Origin: CAYJPA01 sp964371945
GTDB taxonomy: Bacteria > Chloroflexota > Chloroflexia > Thermomicrobiales > UBA6265
Direction: 5' to 3'
Assembly (NCBI GenBank): GCA_964371945.1
Contig: CAYJPA010000001.1
Span: forward strand, 55,379-119,378
DNA length: 64,000 nucleotides
The stretch's first letter is position 1; the number at the start of each line of letters is the position of its first letter. Shown one piece after another: positions 1 through 8,540 of this stretch. Both the position numbers and the translations under genes were made by a program. Under the pieces are notes generated by a model. It was given only the letters and a program-made list of their open reading frames with translations, ran no database searches and was not told where the DNA came from.

Positions 1-268
1 TTCTAAGTACCAGCCGGTGGGCCGCAAGGGCATCGGCGATCGATCCCCAGATGGGACCGGCGAATGCAACCGAAACGGCGGGAAGCGCGGCAAGAACCCC
101 GACCTCGAACCCGCTGAAGCCCAGTTCCCGGTAATAAAGCGTCGCGAACGGTCCAAAGGAACCGACCGCGGCAAAGCCCCAGAAGTAACCGGCGCCAACG
201 GACGCCGACGCGTGGGACCAATCGTCGCCGGACGTGCTGCTCGAAGCGCCGATCTTTTGTGACAACAA
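1..268 (-). CDS. MFS transporter, N-terminal part (cut by window edge)
   Basis: Only the first ~88 codons are in the window. The reverse-strand frame begins at a TTG (268 or 265) and reads a short hydrophilic leader, a first membrane segment rich in G/A/F (GYFWGFAAVGSFGPFATLYY), a second one (VGVLAALPAVSVAFAGP) and then the conserved loop GSIAD between helices 2 and 3. This pattern fits the MFS_1-like family related to 3-phenylpropionate and nucleoside permeases. No ATG is available in this frame, so the start is uncertain. Substrate cannot be told. The gene points out of the window, away from the restriction-modification pair. Confidence 0.6.
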   Translation of the reverse strand, partial: MLSQKIGASSSTSGDDWSHASASVGAGYFWGFAAVGSFGPFATLYYRELGFSGFEVGVLAALPAVSVAFAGPIWGSIADALAAHRLVLR

Positions 269-380
269 ATGCGCCAGATCGACTGCAGCCCAAGTACGAC
301 AACCATGGTCACTTATCGCTAACCAGTGGTGCGTTTATCTATGGTGCCAGAAGCAGGCGTTGGCTCAGCATGTTATGGGA

Positions 381-1481
381 CTATGGTTTGCCAATCGGCT
401 CTTCGTCGATGAAGTCTCTGTCATACTCTGGAGAGTCTTCTTCAATGGCCAATTGCGCTGCTACTGCTTTCTGAAGTGATGAAGAATCCTGACCCAAAGC
501 CTCGGCCCTGAGTATCCTGGCCCTCGCATGTTCAGTAATTGGTGACCGTTCGAGCAACTTGGAAAGTAACGCTTCAAAGAAGAATTCAGGTTGCAACTCC
601 GTAGGAAGCTGATCAGCGTCAAGCTCATCATTGAGGATACGAACGCTGCTAAGCGTATCAGCCTCCCAGGTTTCTGCTACCACGATTGCTGCCCGATCAT
701 ATCCGTTTACCCAGGGCCTGCCCGGTGCTGTTACCTTTGTCATCATGTCCACGAAGTTGGGAAGGGCGCCACTCACGACTTTCGCTGGGACAATAGTAAG
801 GGCGCCAATTGCTGCCAATGGGAACCGGCCCCGGAGATTCTTCAAATCGCCGTCGAATTCTTCCCATCGATTGGGCAGGTTTTGCATGACTTCTTTTGGA
901 TCTGCAGCTAACGCGAAGCTCTTGGTGGAGACCAACAATTCAAGTCCACGATCCCAGTCCGCTACAAAAACATCGACTTGTTTACGTCTGCTTTCGCCCA
1001 GAACGGCGGCCGTGCCTCGCTCAAGTTCAGAGCGAATCCGCCGAAGTAAAGTTGTAAGTCTGCGGATTCGATAGTTCAGCTGCTTTAGCCGTTTGTCACT
1101 GCTTGAAACTGTGGTCCTGAAGTCTTCTAGTGCCCTGAGCTCACTATCGATCTTCTCAAATACTTTCAGAGCTTCGGCCACGACATTTGCGACAAAGAAG
1201 GGTTCAGACTCCCTCGGTATCACATTATCGATTCCGGCAATCCGTAGCATCCACGCGGCCCACATATCGAGCCCAGTAGCGACCGAACCTTGGCGCACCT
1301 TTTTCGGATCTGTCAATGCGAGAACCCGGCTGAGAGCTGAAATGTCCGCCCGAAATCCCCTTTCGGTCCATCCCGCATCAGTCGATTCGTTAGCTATGAA
1401 AGCAGCAACACGACGCTGGAGAACTGCCGTTGCGGAATCGCTTCTCTTAGGAACAGTTGCCCGGAAATCAGTAACGCTCAT
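381..1481 (-). CDS. Unrecognised protein coupled to the DNA methyltransferase; candidate restriction endonuclease
   Basis: A 366-residue soluble protein with no family I recognise. I place the start at the ATG in the ATGA overlap with the methyltransferase stop (1478-1481), rather than at an in-frame ATG 60 nt upstream inside the methyltransferase gene, because the overlap implies translational coupling. Residues ~95-170 are helical and charged (many K/R/E, heptad-like); the second half is mixed alpha/beta with the segment GRPWVNGYDRAA followed by VVAETWEAD. No clear PD-(D/E)xK, HNH or GIY-YIG signature is visible. Position directly after a solitary N6-adenine methyltransferase makes a cognate type II restriction enzyme the likeliest role. 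This is inference from context only; an accessory or specificity protein is possible. Confidence 0.7.
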   Translation of the reverse strand: MSVTDFRATVPKRSDSATAVLQRRVAAFIANESTDAGWTERGFRADISALSRVLALTDPKKVRQGSVATGLDMWAAWMLRIAGIDNVIPRESEPFFVANVVAEALKVFEKIDSELRALEDFRTTVSSSDKRLKQLNYRIRRLTTLLRRIRSELERGTAAVLGESRRKQVDVFVADWDRGLELLVSTKSFALAADPKEVMQNLPNRWEEFDGDLKNLRGRFPLAAIGALTIVPAKVVSGALPNFVDMMTKVTAPGRPWVNGYDRAAIVVAETWEADTLSSVRILNDELDADQLPTELQPEFFFEALLSKLLERSPITEHARARILRAEALGQDSSSLQKAVAAQLAIEEDSPEYDRDFIDEEPIGKP

Positions 1482-3076
1482 GTAGGACTCGATTTCAAGC
1501 GCAAAGATCGGCGCTTTCTGCGGTGTTTCATATCGAGCCACGCTGATCGGAGAAGCCTCCGGTCTTCGTTGTCCAAATGCGATAACACCTTGGCGTCGAC
1601 TATATCCGCCAGTTCTAGATAGCGGCGTTCTCTGCTTAGAGCCGCCATTTTCTCAGAAACCGCCTCCAATTCACCAAGGATCTTCGCGGAGTAGACTGGA
1701 ACAAAGACTCGCTCTGCCTCGCGGGTTTCCAGTTTTAACACCCCACCACCGTAAGCGCGGCCAGATAACTCGCATGAGAGCATCGTCGCCGAATTCATCC
1801 AGGTGAGCGCAATCCATCTTGCTGAGGTATTCGAATCCTTGAGCCGCACATTGTGGAGCAGATTTGTCGTGAGTGCCTCCGCCCGATTCTCAACTACATG
1901 TGGGACCCGATTACTCATGTAACTAAGTATGAGATCGGGCGGTTCTGGAATTCTTAGCTTCCACCACGGCTTGCGAATCTGACACTTGAAGGTGGAATGG
2001 ACTCCTTGAGACTCTCCATTAGTGACATAGCGCATAGATGCGGGATCCAATGATTGAGGCACGAAGAGCCAGACCAGACCTCCTGAGTCTCGGAGGGCCG
2101 CCCAGTCCTGTGAGCTCAGGGTCGGATTGGGGATCTGCTGGCTGCGTGCGATGACAGGTCGCAGATCTTCTTTCGGCAATTCCCACGCACTAGCGTCCTT
2201 GTCAGTGAGCAAAAAGAAGCGATTGGCTCCTGTCACAATGCCGATGTCAACGGACGCGATGTCGCCAAGCGGCTGCATGAGCTCCGAAGCGCGTTCCAGG
2301 CTATCCAAAGCGTTGAGATTCACGAGTGCGCTGGACCATTTGTGCCCGCTTGCCAGGCGCGAGTTCGAGTCATTAAATCTTTGTAGATCGCACGCGTTCT
2401 GAAAGCGGTGAATCTGGACGTTTCCGGGTCCTGTTCCTTCGGCCAGCACCAAAACCACATCGACCAGCGCTTCTGGGAAAACACGTTCCTCAAACGCCAA
2501 GATGTCGACTCGGGAAAATCGCCGTTCGAGGAATGCTCGTACTGGGCGTGCGTAGTCGGTCAGTAGTAGTTCCATTGGCAACACAAACGCAAGACGCCCA
2601 TCTTTGCATAGAAACGTCGAGGCATGAACCAGAAATGGAGCCCAGGAGCTCGTCAGTTCACTAAGCGTCACCCCCTGGGACAGAGTTCGCTCAAGTGCTT
2701 GTGCTCGCATGGCACCAGAAAAGTGGTGGTAACGAATGTATGGAGGGTTTCCCACGACCGCATCGAACTCGCCTTCATCACACGTGTGAGAGAAGAAATC
2801 CGAGGTAATAATCTTCGCAGTTGGGACAGACAGCCGGGATAAGTCCGCCGCGTTGGAATCGATTTCAATTCCAACGATCTGATCTTCTCCTGCCGAGTGT
2901 CCCAGACTCCGCAGTCGATCCGAAGCAATGTCCAAAAACACCGCATCACCACAAGCAGGGTCGAGCACCCGATCGGCGGGCGAACGCACCGCCCAATCAA
3001 CCAGAAAACGTGCTAATGGCTCCGGGGTGTAAAAAGCACCGCGCTGCTTCTGTATTGTGGGTAGGGTAGTTGCCAA
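1478..3076 (-). CDS. DNA N6-adenine methyltransferase of a type II restriction-modification system
   Basis: 532 residues. It would transfer a methyl group from S-adenosylmethionine to adenine N6 at a specific DNA site, protecting host DNA. Visible motifs: YTP (residues 16-18), typical of the N-terminus of gamma-class enzymes; the SAM-binding motif I DPACGDAVF (39-47); acidic residue of motif II in GIEID (69-73); and the catalytic motif IV NPPY (110-113). Residues ~250-532 would form the target-recognition part and carry GGGVLKLE, common in Eco57I/TaqI-like enzymes. The downstream gene starts within its stop codon, so both are probably one transcript. The 350 bp upstream hold no gene and should contain the promoter. 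Recognition sequence cannot be predicted. Confidence 0.93.
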   Translation of the reverse strand: MATTLPTIQKQRGAFYTPEPLARFLVDWAVRSPADRVLDPACGDAVFLDIASDRLRSLGHSAGEDQIVGIEIDSNAADLSRLSVPTAKIITSDFFSHTCDEGEFDAVVGNPPYIRYHHFSGAMRAQALERTLSQGVTLSELTSSWAPFLVHASTFLCKDGRLAFVLPMELLLTDYARPVRAFLERRFSRVDILAFEERVFPEALVDVVLVLAEGTGPGNVQIHRFQNACDLQRFNDSNSRLASGHKWSSALVNLNALDSLERASELMQPLGDIASVDIGIVTGANRFFLLTDKDASAWELPKEDLRPVIARSQQIPNPTLSSQDWAALRDSGGLVWLFVPQSLDPASMRYVTNGESQGVHSTFKCQIRKPWWKLRIPEPPDLILSYMSNRVPHVVENRAEALTTNLLHNVRLKDSNTSARWIALTWMNSATMLSCELSGRAYGGGVLKLETREAERVFVPVYSAKILGELEAVSEKMAALSRERRYLELADIVDAKVLSHLDNEDRRLLRSAWLDMKHRRKRRSLRLKSSPT

Positions 3077-3426
3077 CTAGATACTCTCCGTGGAACGGTA
3101 CCAAGGTATCGATCTGATTTGCCGTCTTCACGTACCGAGTATTTAGATTCAATGCATAAGTATTGCATGGAACCTGTCCGATTAGGAACCGCCTCACTCG
3201 AACTAAGCGGTTGCGTATACGCGCGTCGTCTGAACGTTTGTTCTCACGCGAATCAGGGCGGCTCATTGCCTGATCCACGGCAAAGAATAGTGTCGCCCTC
3301 ATCCTAGAACGCAATTTTGGATTCACTCGATGGCAACAAGATTGCCAACGTTGTACGGGTTAACAAGCAATGAGACCTAGTAGCGAACCACGGGCCCGTT
3401 CGTGCATATGCCGCTGAGGACTCAAG
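3077..3426. other. Intergenic stretch upstream of the methyltransferase
   Basis: Somewhat more AT-rich than its surroundings. It should hold the leader and promoter of the methyltransferase gene, which reads leftwards. I see no RNA gene, no strong terminator and no convincing coding region; short open frames here lack a ribosome site and any recognisable sequence. Confidence 0.5.
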
Positions 3427-3918
3427 TCAAGCCCGATCGAATCGTTCTCTGGCTTTGCGCAGAAGTGCCGCGCCGGACTTGCCGGCGCTTCTCGCCGCGA
3501 CCCCCGCGGTGGTTTTGAGCGATTCGACGTCGACATTCTTTGCCTTGTTCACCGCGGAATCCCGGATGCCTCCGGCATTGACGCTTTTGCCAAGGGTTGC
3601 GGCCGACTCCTTCAAACCCGCCCCGTCGACGCTATGGGCAACAGAACCAAGCGAGGCTTTGAGCTTCTCGACATCGACCGTGTGACCGAGATCGCTGAGC
3701 GCGTTTCGCAATCGCAGCGGATCGAAATTGCGGCCCAGGCTGTTCATCACGGCCAACAGCTTGGCCGGCTCGACCGAGTGTCCGATATCGGAAAGCGCTG
3801 TCTTCACCCTATCAAAATCCACGCTCGAAACGGCCTGGTTGACGGCCTGCTTGGCCTGGCCGGCATCGACATTGGCCCTTGCCGCATGGGCGGCGTTATC
3901 ACGTTGCTCTTGATCCAT
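3427..3918 (-). CDS. Protein built of eight tandem 16-residue repeats
   Basis: 163 residues, no signal peptide or membrane segment. Residues 17-144 divide exactly into eight consecutive 16-residue units with no gaps. Examples are VDFDRVKTALSDIGHS (33-48), FDPLRLRNALSDLGHT (65-80) and VDVEKLKASLGSVAHS (81-96). The consensus is V-D-x3-L-K-x3-S-x-L-G-H-S. The first and last units are degenerate and Ala-rich, the central ones best conserved. The period suits a short helix plus turn, so an elongated helical rod or solenoid is likely. The tail (145-163) is basic (LLRKARERFDRA). I do not recognise a family and assign no function. It is monocistronic. A good ribosome site (GGAGGTCCAG read on this strand) precedes the ATG. 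Confidence 0.8.
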   Translation of the reverse strand: MDQEQRDNAAHAARANVDAGQAKQAVNQAVSSVDFDRVKTALSDIGHSVEPAKLLAVMNSLGRNFDPLRLRNALSDLGHTVDVEKLKASLGSVAHSVDGAGLKESAATLGKSVNAGGIRDSAVNKAKNVDVESLKTTAGVAARSAGKSGAALLRKARERFDRA

Positions 3919-4385
3919 CTGGACCTCCGTCCGCGACCGGCTTCATTCACCGATCGACGTGTTTGATTGTACAGGCTGGACCTAGTCTGCCCCGCGTTTC
4001 GATGCGTGTGGATTGGAGACGCTGTTGGTGATCGATGAGGAGCTGGAACGGCAACCGCGCCGCTGAATGCACGATGCCGGGGCATTGCTGGCCGGGGCCG
4101 ATTGCGCTGACCGAACCCAGAGAGTGCGCGCTCTCCGTCGCGGCAAAGCCATCGGTCCGCGCCCGCGGCACGGTTGCCTCATTCCGGTTGAGTGGATCGC
4201 CACAGACCCCTTTGTTTGTCGCGCTCCACGACCAAGATCGTAGTGACTGGCAAGCCCGCCGTCATACGTTGAATGCTGTAATCGCGTCAGGAATTTCCGC
4301 TTCGTCCTTGAGCCACTTTCGTGCAAGCACTCTGTCGGATATGCTCCCGGCACTGGAATTCCATCTCAGTTGCCAGGAGTCACGC
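3919..4385. other. Intergenic stretch between divergent genes
   Basis: 467 bp between the repeat-protein gene (leftward) and the CocE hydrolase (rightward). Frames on both strands stay open because of high GC, and the hydrolase frame is open back to 4035, but none has a good ribosome site or recognisable sequence. It presumably contains both promoters. Nothing structured stands out. Confidence 0.5.
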
Positions 4386-6086
4386 ATGTCCCTGATCCGC
4401 CCGAACTCGGTTCGCTACCTGAACGATCTCCCGGTGCCGATGCGTGACGGTGTTCGCCTCTCGGCTGACGTCTATCTTCCGGAAGGAGATGGACCCTGGC
4501 CGGTGCTCCTGGCACGGACGCCGTACGACAACAACCTGATCATGGAATCGGGTCTCTTCTGGGCACAGAACGGCTACGCGTACGTCGCCCAGGATGTGCG
4601 GGGACGCTACGACTCCGAGGGCGATTTCGTGCCTTGGGACCACGAGACAGACGACGGCTACGACACGCTCGAATGGATCGCTCAACAACCGTGGTGCGAC
4701 GGCAGTGCCGGCATGAGCGGCGGCTCATATCTCGGGCAGGTCCAATGGCAGGCGGCCTTTACCCAACATCCACTGCTCAAGGCGATTGCCCCACGGGTTA
4801 TGGGCAACAATCTCTGGGACAGTCCGCACTACCAAAACGGCGCATTCGGGCTCGGCGTGAACGCGGTTTGGGGCTGGCGTACGATGGGCCGGACCATGCA
4901 ACGGATCGACCGGTTCGACTGGCCCGCTGTTCTGCGGACGTTGCCGCTGAGAAAAATGGATGTCGCTTCGGGCAAGCAGCACCCCGCCTTTTCCACTTGG
5001 CTCGATCGCCACGACTACGACGACTATTGGCGGGCGACAGCGGTCGACGAGCATTTTGAGCGCTATACCATCCCGGTCCTTCAGGTCTGTGGGTGGTATG
5101 ACCTCTACGCCGGCGGCATGATGCTCAACTTCATCGGCCTGCGCGAGCACGGCGGCAACGCGCTCGCTCGCGACAATCAACGGATCATCATGGGTCCATG
5201 GACTCATCCTCAAGCGGGGAGCACGCCTTCCCCGGGAACCACCAATGCTGGCGACCGTGATTTCGGCTATGGATCGCTACTCGACACGCGGGAGATCGAG
5301 CTCGCCTGGTTCGATCACTGGTTGAAGGGCGTCGACAACGGCGCCGAGAAAGAGCCGGCCGTCACGCTCTTCGTGATGGGCTCCAACACGTGGCGCAACG
5401 AGCACGAATGGCCGCTCGCCCGAACCGAATGGACGCCCTACTACCTGCATTCAAACGGGAATGGCAATACGGTCAACGGCGACGGCACACTTTCACCGGT
5501 GAAGCCAGGCAGCGAGCCGGTCGACACGTACGTTTACGATCCGGAACTGCCCACACCGACGATGGGCGGCTGCAACTGTTGCAATCCGGAGGTCGTGCCA
5601 TGGGGCGTTTACGATCAACGAGTCGTCGAGGCACGAGAGGATGTGCTTGTTTACTCATCTGATGTGCTTGACCGGGACACCGAAGTCACTGGGCCGATTA
5701 TCGTGCATCTCTTTGCGTCGACCGACGGCCGTGACACGGACTTCACCGCAAAGCTCGTTGACGTCTTCCCGGACGGCACTGCCTGGAACCTGTGCGACGG
5801 GATCGTACGCGGTCGCTACCGCAAGGGCCGCGGGCCGGCTGAATTGTTGACGCCAGGTGAAATCTACGAGTTCGAGATCGATTGCTGGGTGACCTCAAAC
5901 CTCTTCAAAGCCGGTCACAGGATCCGGGTGGAGATCAGCAGCAGCAATTTCCCTCGGTTCGACCGAAACATGAACACGGGCGACCCGATCGGCGATGACG
6001 CCAGTCCGCGCCGCGCCAGCCAAACGATTTACCACGACGCGGCTCACCCATCGCACATCCTGCTGCCGATCATTCCGCCATCGTGA
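4386..6086 (+). CDS. CocE/NonD family alpha/beta hydrolase (X-Pro dipeptidyl-peptidase S15 fold)
   Basis: 566 residues, starting at ATG 4386, which has AGGAG six nt upstream; the frame is open further upstream but lacks a ribosome site. N-terminal alpha/beta hydrolase domain begins with RDGVRLSADVYLP, typical of the family. The nucleophile Ser114 lies in SGGSYLG; CGWYD and GPWTH carry the likely catalytic Asp and His. Residues ~350-566 form the C-terminal jelly-roll (PepX_C) ending in GHRIRVEISSSNFPR. Family members hydrolyse esters and amides such as cocaine, glutaryl-cephalosporins or proline peptides; the substrate here is unknown. No signal peptide, so cytoplasmic. A CNCC stretch at residues ~395-400 is unusual and might bind metal or form disulfides. 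Confidence 0.92.
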   Translation: MSLIRPNSVRYLNDLPVPMRDGVRLSADVYLPEGDGPWPVLLARTPYDNNLIMESGLFWAQNGYAYVAQDVRGRYDSEGDFVPWDHETDDGYDTLEWIAQQPWCDGSAGMSGGSYLGQVQWQAAFTQHPLLKAIAPRVMGNNLWDSPHYQNGAFGLGVNAVWGWRTMGRTMQRIDRFDWPAVLRTLPLRKMDVASGKQHPAFSTWLDRHDYDDYWRATAVDEHFERYTIPVLQVCGWYDLYAGGMMLNFIGLREHGGNALARDNQRIIMGPWTHPQAGSTPSPGTTNAGDRDFGYGSLLDTREIELAWFDHWLKGVDNGAEKEPAVTLFVMGSNTWRNEHEWPLARTEWTPYYLHSNGNGNTVNGDGTLSPVKPGSEPVDTYVYDPELPTPTMGGCNCCNPEVVPWGVYDQRVVEAREDVLVYSSDVLDRDTEVTGPIIVHLFASTDGRDTDFTAKLVDVFPDGTAWNLCDGIVRGRYRKGRGPAELLTPGEIYEFEIDCWVTSNLFKAGHRIRVEISSSNFPRFDRNMNTGDPIGDDASPRRASQTIYHDAAHPSHILLPIIPPS

Positions 6087-6109
6087 ATCGGCTCTGACCA
6101 TGAAGTCGC

Positions 6110-6559
6110 TCAGCGATGATCGTCAGCGATGACGACATTGCCGAGCCACTTCACGAACGGATATGACTGGTGCGTTGAACGCCAGAATCGTTCATCGGCC
6201 GTCCAATAGCTGCATCCGAAATGCTCTGCGAGCGCTATATAATGGGAATCGTAGGTCGCACGCTGACCTGTTTCGAATGCGATCCCTATTGCGCGGGCGC
6301 CGAGAGCCGGATCGAAATCCTGAACTTCGACCAATTTCATGATCTGTGAGTGCTTGCCCAAGGCTTCTTGCATTTTCAAGACTCCTTGACGGTATTCTTG
6401 GAAAATTGCGTTGGCAACTTCGCAGGAAAACCACGCCGGCACGAACAATGTAGTCGAATAGAACTCCCAAGTATTGCCAAGAAAACGCGCCTCCGCGGTA
6501 AGGACCTCTTCGAACTCCCACTTCAACGCAAGGCCTGTGTCGACTACCGCCCGTTTCAC
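6110..6559 (-). CDS. PIN-domain ribonuclease, probable toxin
   Basis: 149 residues, the size of VapC toxins. The PIN acidic residues are visible: Asp7 in VVDTGLALKW, a Glu in CEVANAIF, Asp in ATYDSHYIALAE and Asp in WTADERFW. Such proteins cleave tRNA or other RNA with Mg2+ and are held by a cognate antitoxin. The start codon overlaps the last codons of the upstream gene by 4 nt, so the two are translationally coupled, as is usual for toxin-antitoxin pairs with antitoxin first. The adjacent partner is not a standard VapB but a zinc-ribbon protein. Confidence 0.85.
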   Translation of the reverse strand: MKRAVVDTGLALKWEFEEVLTAEARFLGNTWEFYSTTLFVPAWFSCEVANAIFQEYRQGVLKMQEALGKHSQIMKLVEVQDFDPALGARAIGIAFETGQRATYDSHYIALAEHFGCSYWTADERFWRSTHQSYPFVKWLGNVVIADDHR

Positions 6560-7014
6560 AAAGTCAAAAGGTGATTGCTGCGCTCTTCACGCATTTGTCG
6601 GACGAGCTCAGCAGAATCTTCGAATGGGCCGCCATGCCGACGAGTTAGCTCTTCGCGGGATCGATCCATTTCGTCCAATACTGCTATCCGTTCCTCGGAT
6701 TCAGGTGTCAACTTGGCTTCCTCTTCAGTCATCTTTCCTTGGGCGACTAACTTTGCTCGCATGCGAATAATGTATTCACGCGTCGACTCTCCAGGTAATT
6801 TCCCCTCGATGTAAACGACGTGCTCGGGATCGGGGGCGGGGCGGGCATGTCGTTCCCGGCCGGCGGCCATGCGGCAGGCGTCGGAGCAGTACTTGGCCCG
6901 AGTCAGGCCTTCAAAGCTTGCTCCGCACCGTTCGCACGTCTTCGCGACGCGTAATCGCCTGCCTGCTCGAATCCGGCCGGCTTCCCGCAAGATCTCTTCT
7001 TCTGACATTGCCAT
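6556..7014 (-). CDS. Zinc-ribbon protein, putative antitoxin for the downstream PIN toxin
   Basis: About 152 residues. Four cysteines in the pattern C-x2-C-x12-C-x3-C, within CERCGASFEG and AKYCSDAC, form a zinc ribbon like those of FCS/MYM-type or phage regulators. Basic residues precede it. After it the chain is charged and helical with many Glu/Arg residues, ending in a segment (HGGPFEDSAELVRQMREER) that resembles the toxin-wrapping tail of Phd/VapB antitoxins. Starts at 7023 (GTG), 7014 (ATG) and 7008 (ATG) are all possible; none has a strong ribosome site. Four-nt overlap with the PIN gene supports an antitoxin role, which is inference. Confidence 0.72.
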   Translation of the reverse strand: MAMSEEEILREAGRIRAGRRLRVAKTCERCGASFEGLTRAKYCSDACRMAAGRERHARPAPDPEHVVYIEGKLPGESTREYIIRMRAKLVAQGKMTEEEAKLTPESEERIAVLDEMDRSREELTRRHGGPFEDSAELVRQMREERSNHLLTL

Positions 7015-7085
7015 TGCACTCACCAGGTTCCGAAATCGTCAGAAAAGCAATCGATGTTCGCGTTACACCTACTGTAACAGCCGGG

Positions 7086-8309
7086 TCAAGCCGAACCTGC
7101 CGCTGTGATTTGCTCCGCGATCTGCGATGGCGTGATCTGATCGGTCAACAGTGACCGAAATCGGGCCAGATGTTCATCTGCCGGAAACGAGTGAAGCCAG
7201 CGACCGAGCAGATCGCGCCCGGCGTGATAGGTGAAGATGTACGGTCGCCAAAGCGGATCGGCGATAAACCGGAGGCTTTGCTTCGCTTCCTGCTCGCTCT
7301 TCAGCCCAAACCGCATCAGGTACGAAACGACCGAGTCCTCGGATTCGCCCCGATCATGGAGGCGCAGCGCGGCATTTCCGCCCACGGCCCGTAGCGCCAC
7401 GCGTGCTTTGGCTACCCGAGCCTCCTGCCCCGGGTCCCCCGAAACTCCGGCTGCCGGGTAAAGCGTCTCCGCTTGCCAGCGGGCTCCCTCGTCGCCAGGG
7501 AAGATGACCGATTCCGCCAACGTCGCGATTCCTTCTGAAATCACGCATTCGGGTGTGTTGATCAGTTGAACCGTGTGCTCTCCAAATCCGCGCTCGCTAC
7601 AGAGCACTCTCTCCTTCAACGCATGCTCGGCATGATGCCCCGGGTAGGCCTCGTGCGTGATCAGGTCGGTCAATTCATGGATGTGAATTGGCAGATCGGT
7701 ATTGATATCGACCCGGGAACGGAAATCGCCCAGATACCAGTTGTATCCGCTCCAGGGTTTGTCTTCGACGAGCACGATCTCCACCGCCTCATCGGGGGGC
7801 AGCCGGACGAATGCTTCGGTCCGCCGGCGAGATTCATCCAGAATCAAATCGATCGATCGACGTGCGATCTCGTTGGAGACCGCGTACTTCTTGCGCCAGG
7901 CGATCATCCGCTCCCGCACGTCACCGGAGCCGGGGAGCAAACGATCAAGCTCTTCGATCGCTTCGTCGAAGACCGATTCTTCCGTGTACGCGGGTTCGAT
8001 GTCGAAGCACGAGCCCACTTCGTCCACATACCCAATTGATTCGCCCGTAAGTTTCCGGGCGATCGTCGACATCGCGCGAATCTGCGCCTTCAAATACGCC
8101 TTGCGATGTTCCGGATAGTCGCTATGAGCAACCGCATCGGTAAGGTCGGCAGCTCGCTTGACGAGATCACGGGCGTCCGGTTCTGATTCCGCCAGCGCTT
8201 TGGTCTTGAGCTCCGGCGGACCGAAGTACGCATCGATGAATCCAGGGAAGAGCCGCTCGATCGCGAACGAAAGCGCCAGATACTCCTGCGAAACACGATC
8301 GATCGACAT
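7086..8309 (-). CDS. DUF885-family protein, putative zinc metallopeptidase
   Basis: 407 residues, without a signal peptide. The motif HEAYPGHH (219-226) matches the HEgyPGHh signature of DUF885 proteins, with a downstream Glu in SEGIATLAES that could complete a gluzincin-like metal site. The family is related to M2/M3/M32-type zinc peptidases, and several members are carboxypeptidase-like, but the substrate here is unknown. The C-terminus (IFTYHAGRDLLGRWL) is also typical. The start is ATG 8309 with GGAGCAG upstream. Monocistronic; it runs divergently from the next gene across a 230-bp gap. Confidence 0.85.
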   Translation of the reverse strand: MSIDRVSQEYLALSFAIERLFPGFIDAYFGPPELKTKALAESEPDARDLVKRAADLTDAVAHSDYPEHRKAYLKAQIRAMSTIARKLTGESIGYVDEVGSCFDIEPAYTEESVFDEAIEELDRLLPGSGDVRERMIAWRKKYAVSNEIARRSIDLILDESRRRTEAFVRLPPDEAVEIVLVEDKPWSGYNWYLGDFRSRVDINTDLPIHIHELTDLITHEAYPGHHAEHALKERVLCSERGFGEHTVQLINTPECVISEGIATLAESVIFPGDEGARWQAETLYPAAGVSGDPGQEARVAKARVALRAVGGNAALRLHDRGESEDSVVSYLMRFGLKSEQEAKQSLRFIADPLWRPYIFTYHAGRDLLGRWLHSFPADEHLARFRSLLTDQITPSQIAEQITAAGSA

Positions 8310-8540
8310 TGAGGGCTGCTCCTTTATCCGAAGGGCAACGCACCATTTCGTCTGGTGGTATTCCTCAACAATTCAAACACATGGTCAGGGTCCCCATGCG
8401 TCATCATCGGTACGAATGGAACCCCCGTTGGCCGTATTCCGCGCTTGACCGTGTGGCAACACTCAATGACACTCGAAGTGCAGTCAGAGTTAGAGCTTCG
8501 TTGTGATGCCTCTCCAGGTGTCCCGAGGGCCATCACGATC

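Noticed and set aside
381..1481. Naming the methyltransferase partner a PstI- or XamI-type endonuclease
   Set aside because: The conserved blocks of those families, as I recall them, are not seen, so the name would be a guess.
2997..3326. Leftward 109-codon frame over the methyltransferase start
   Set aside because: Reads the methyltransferase N-terminus in another frame; no recognisable sequence.
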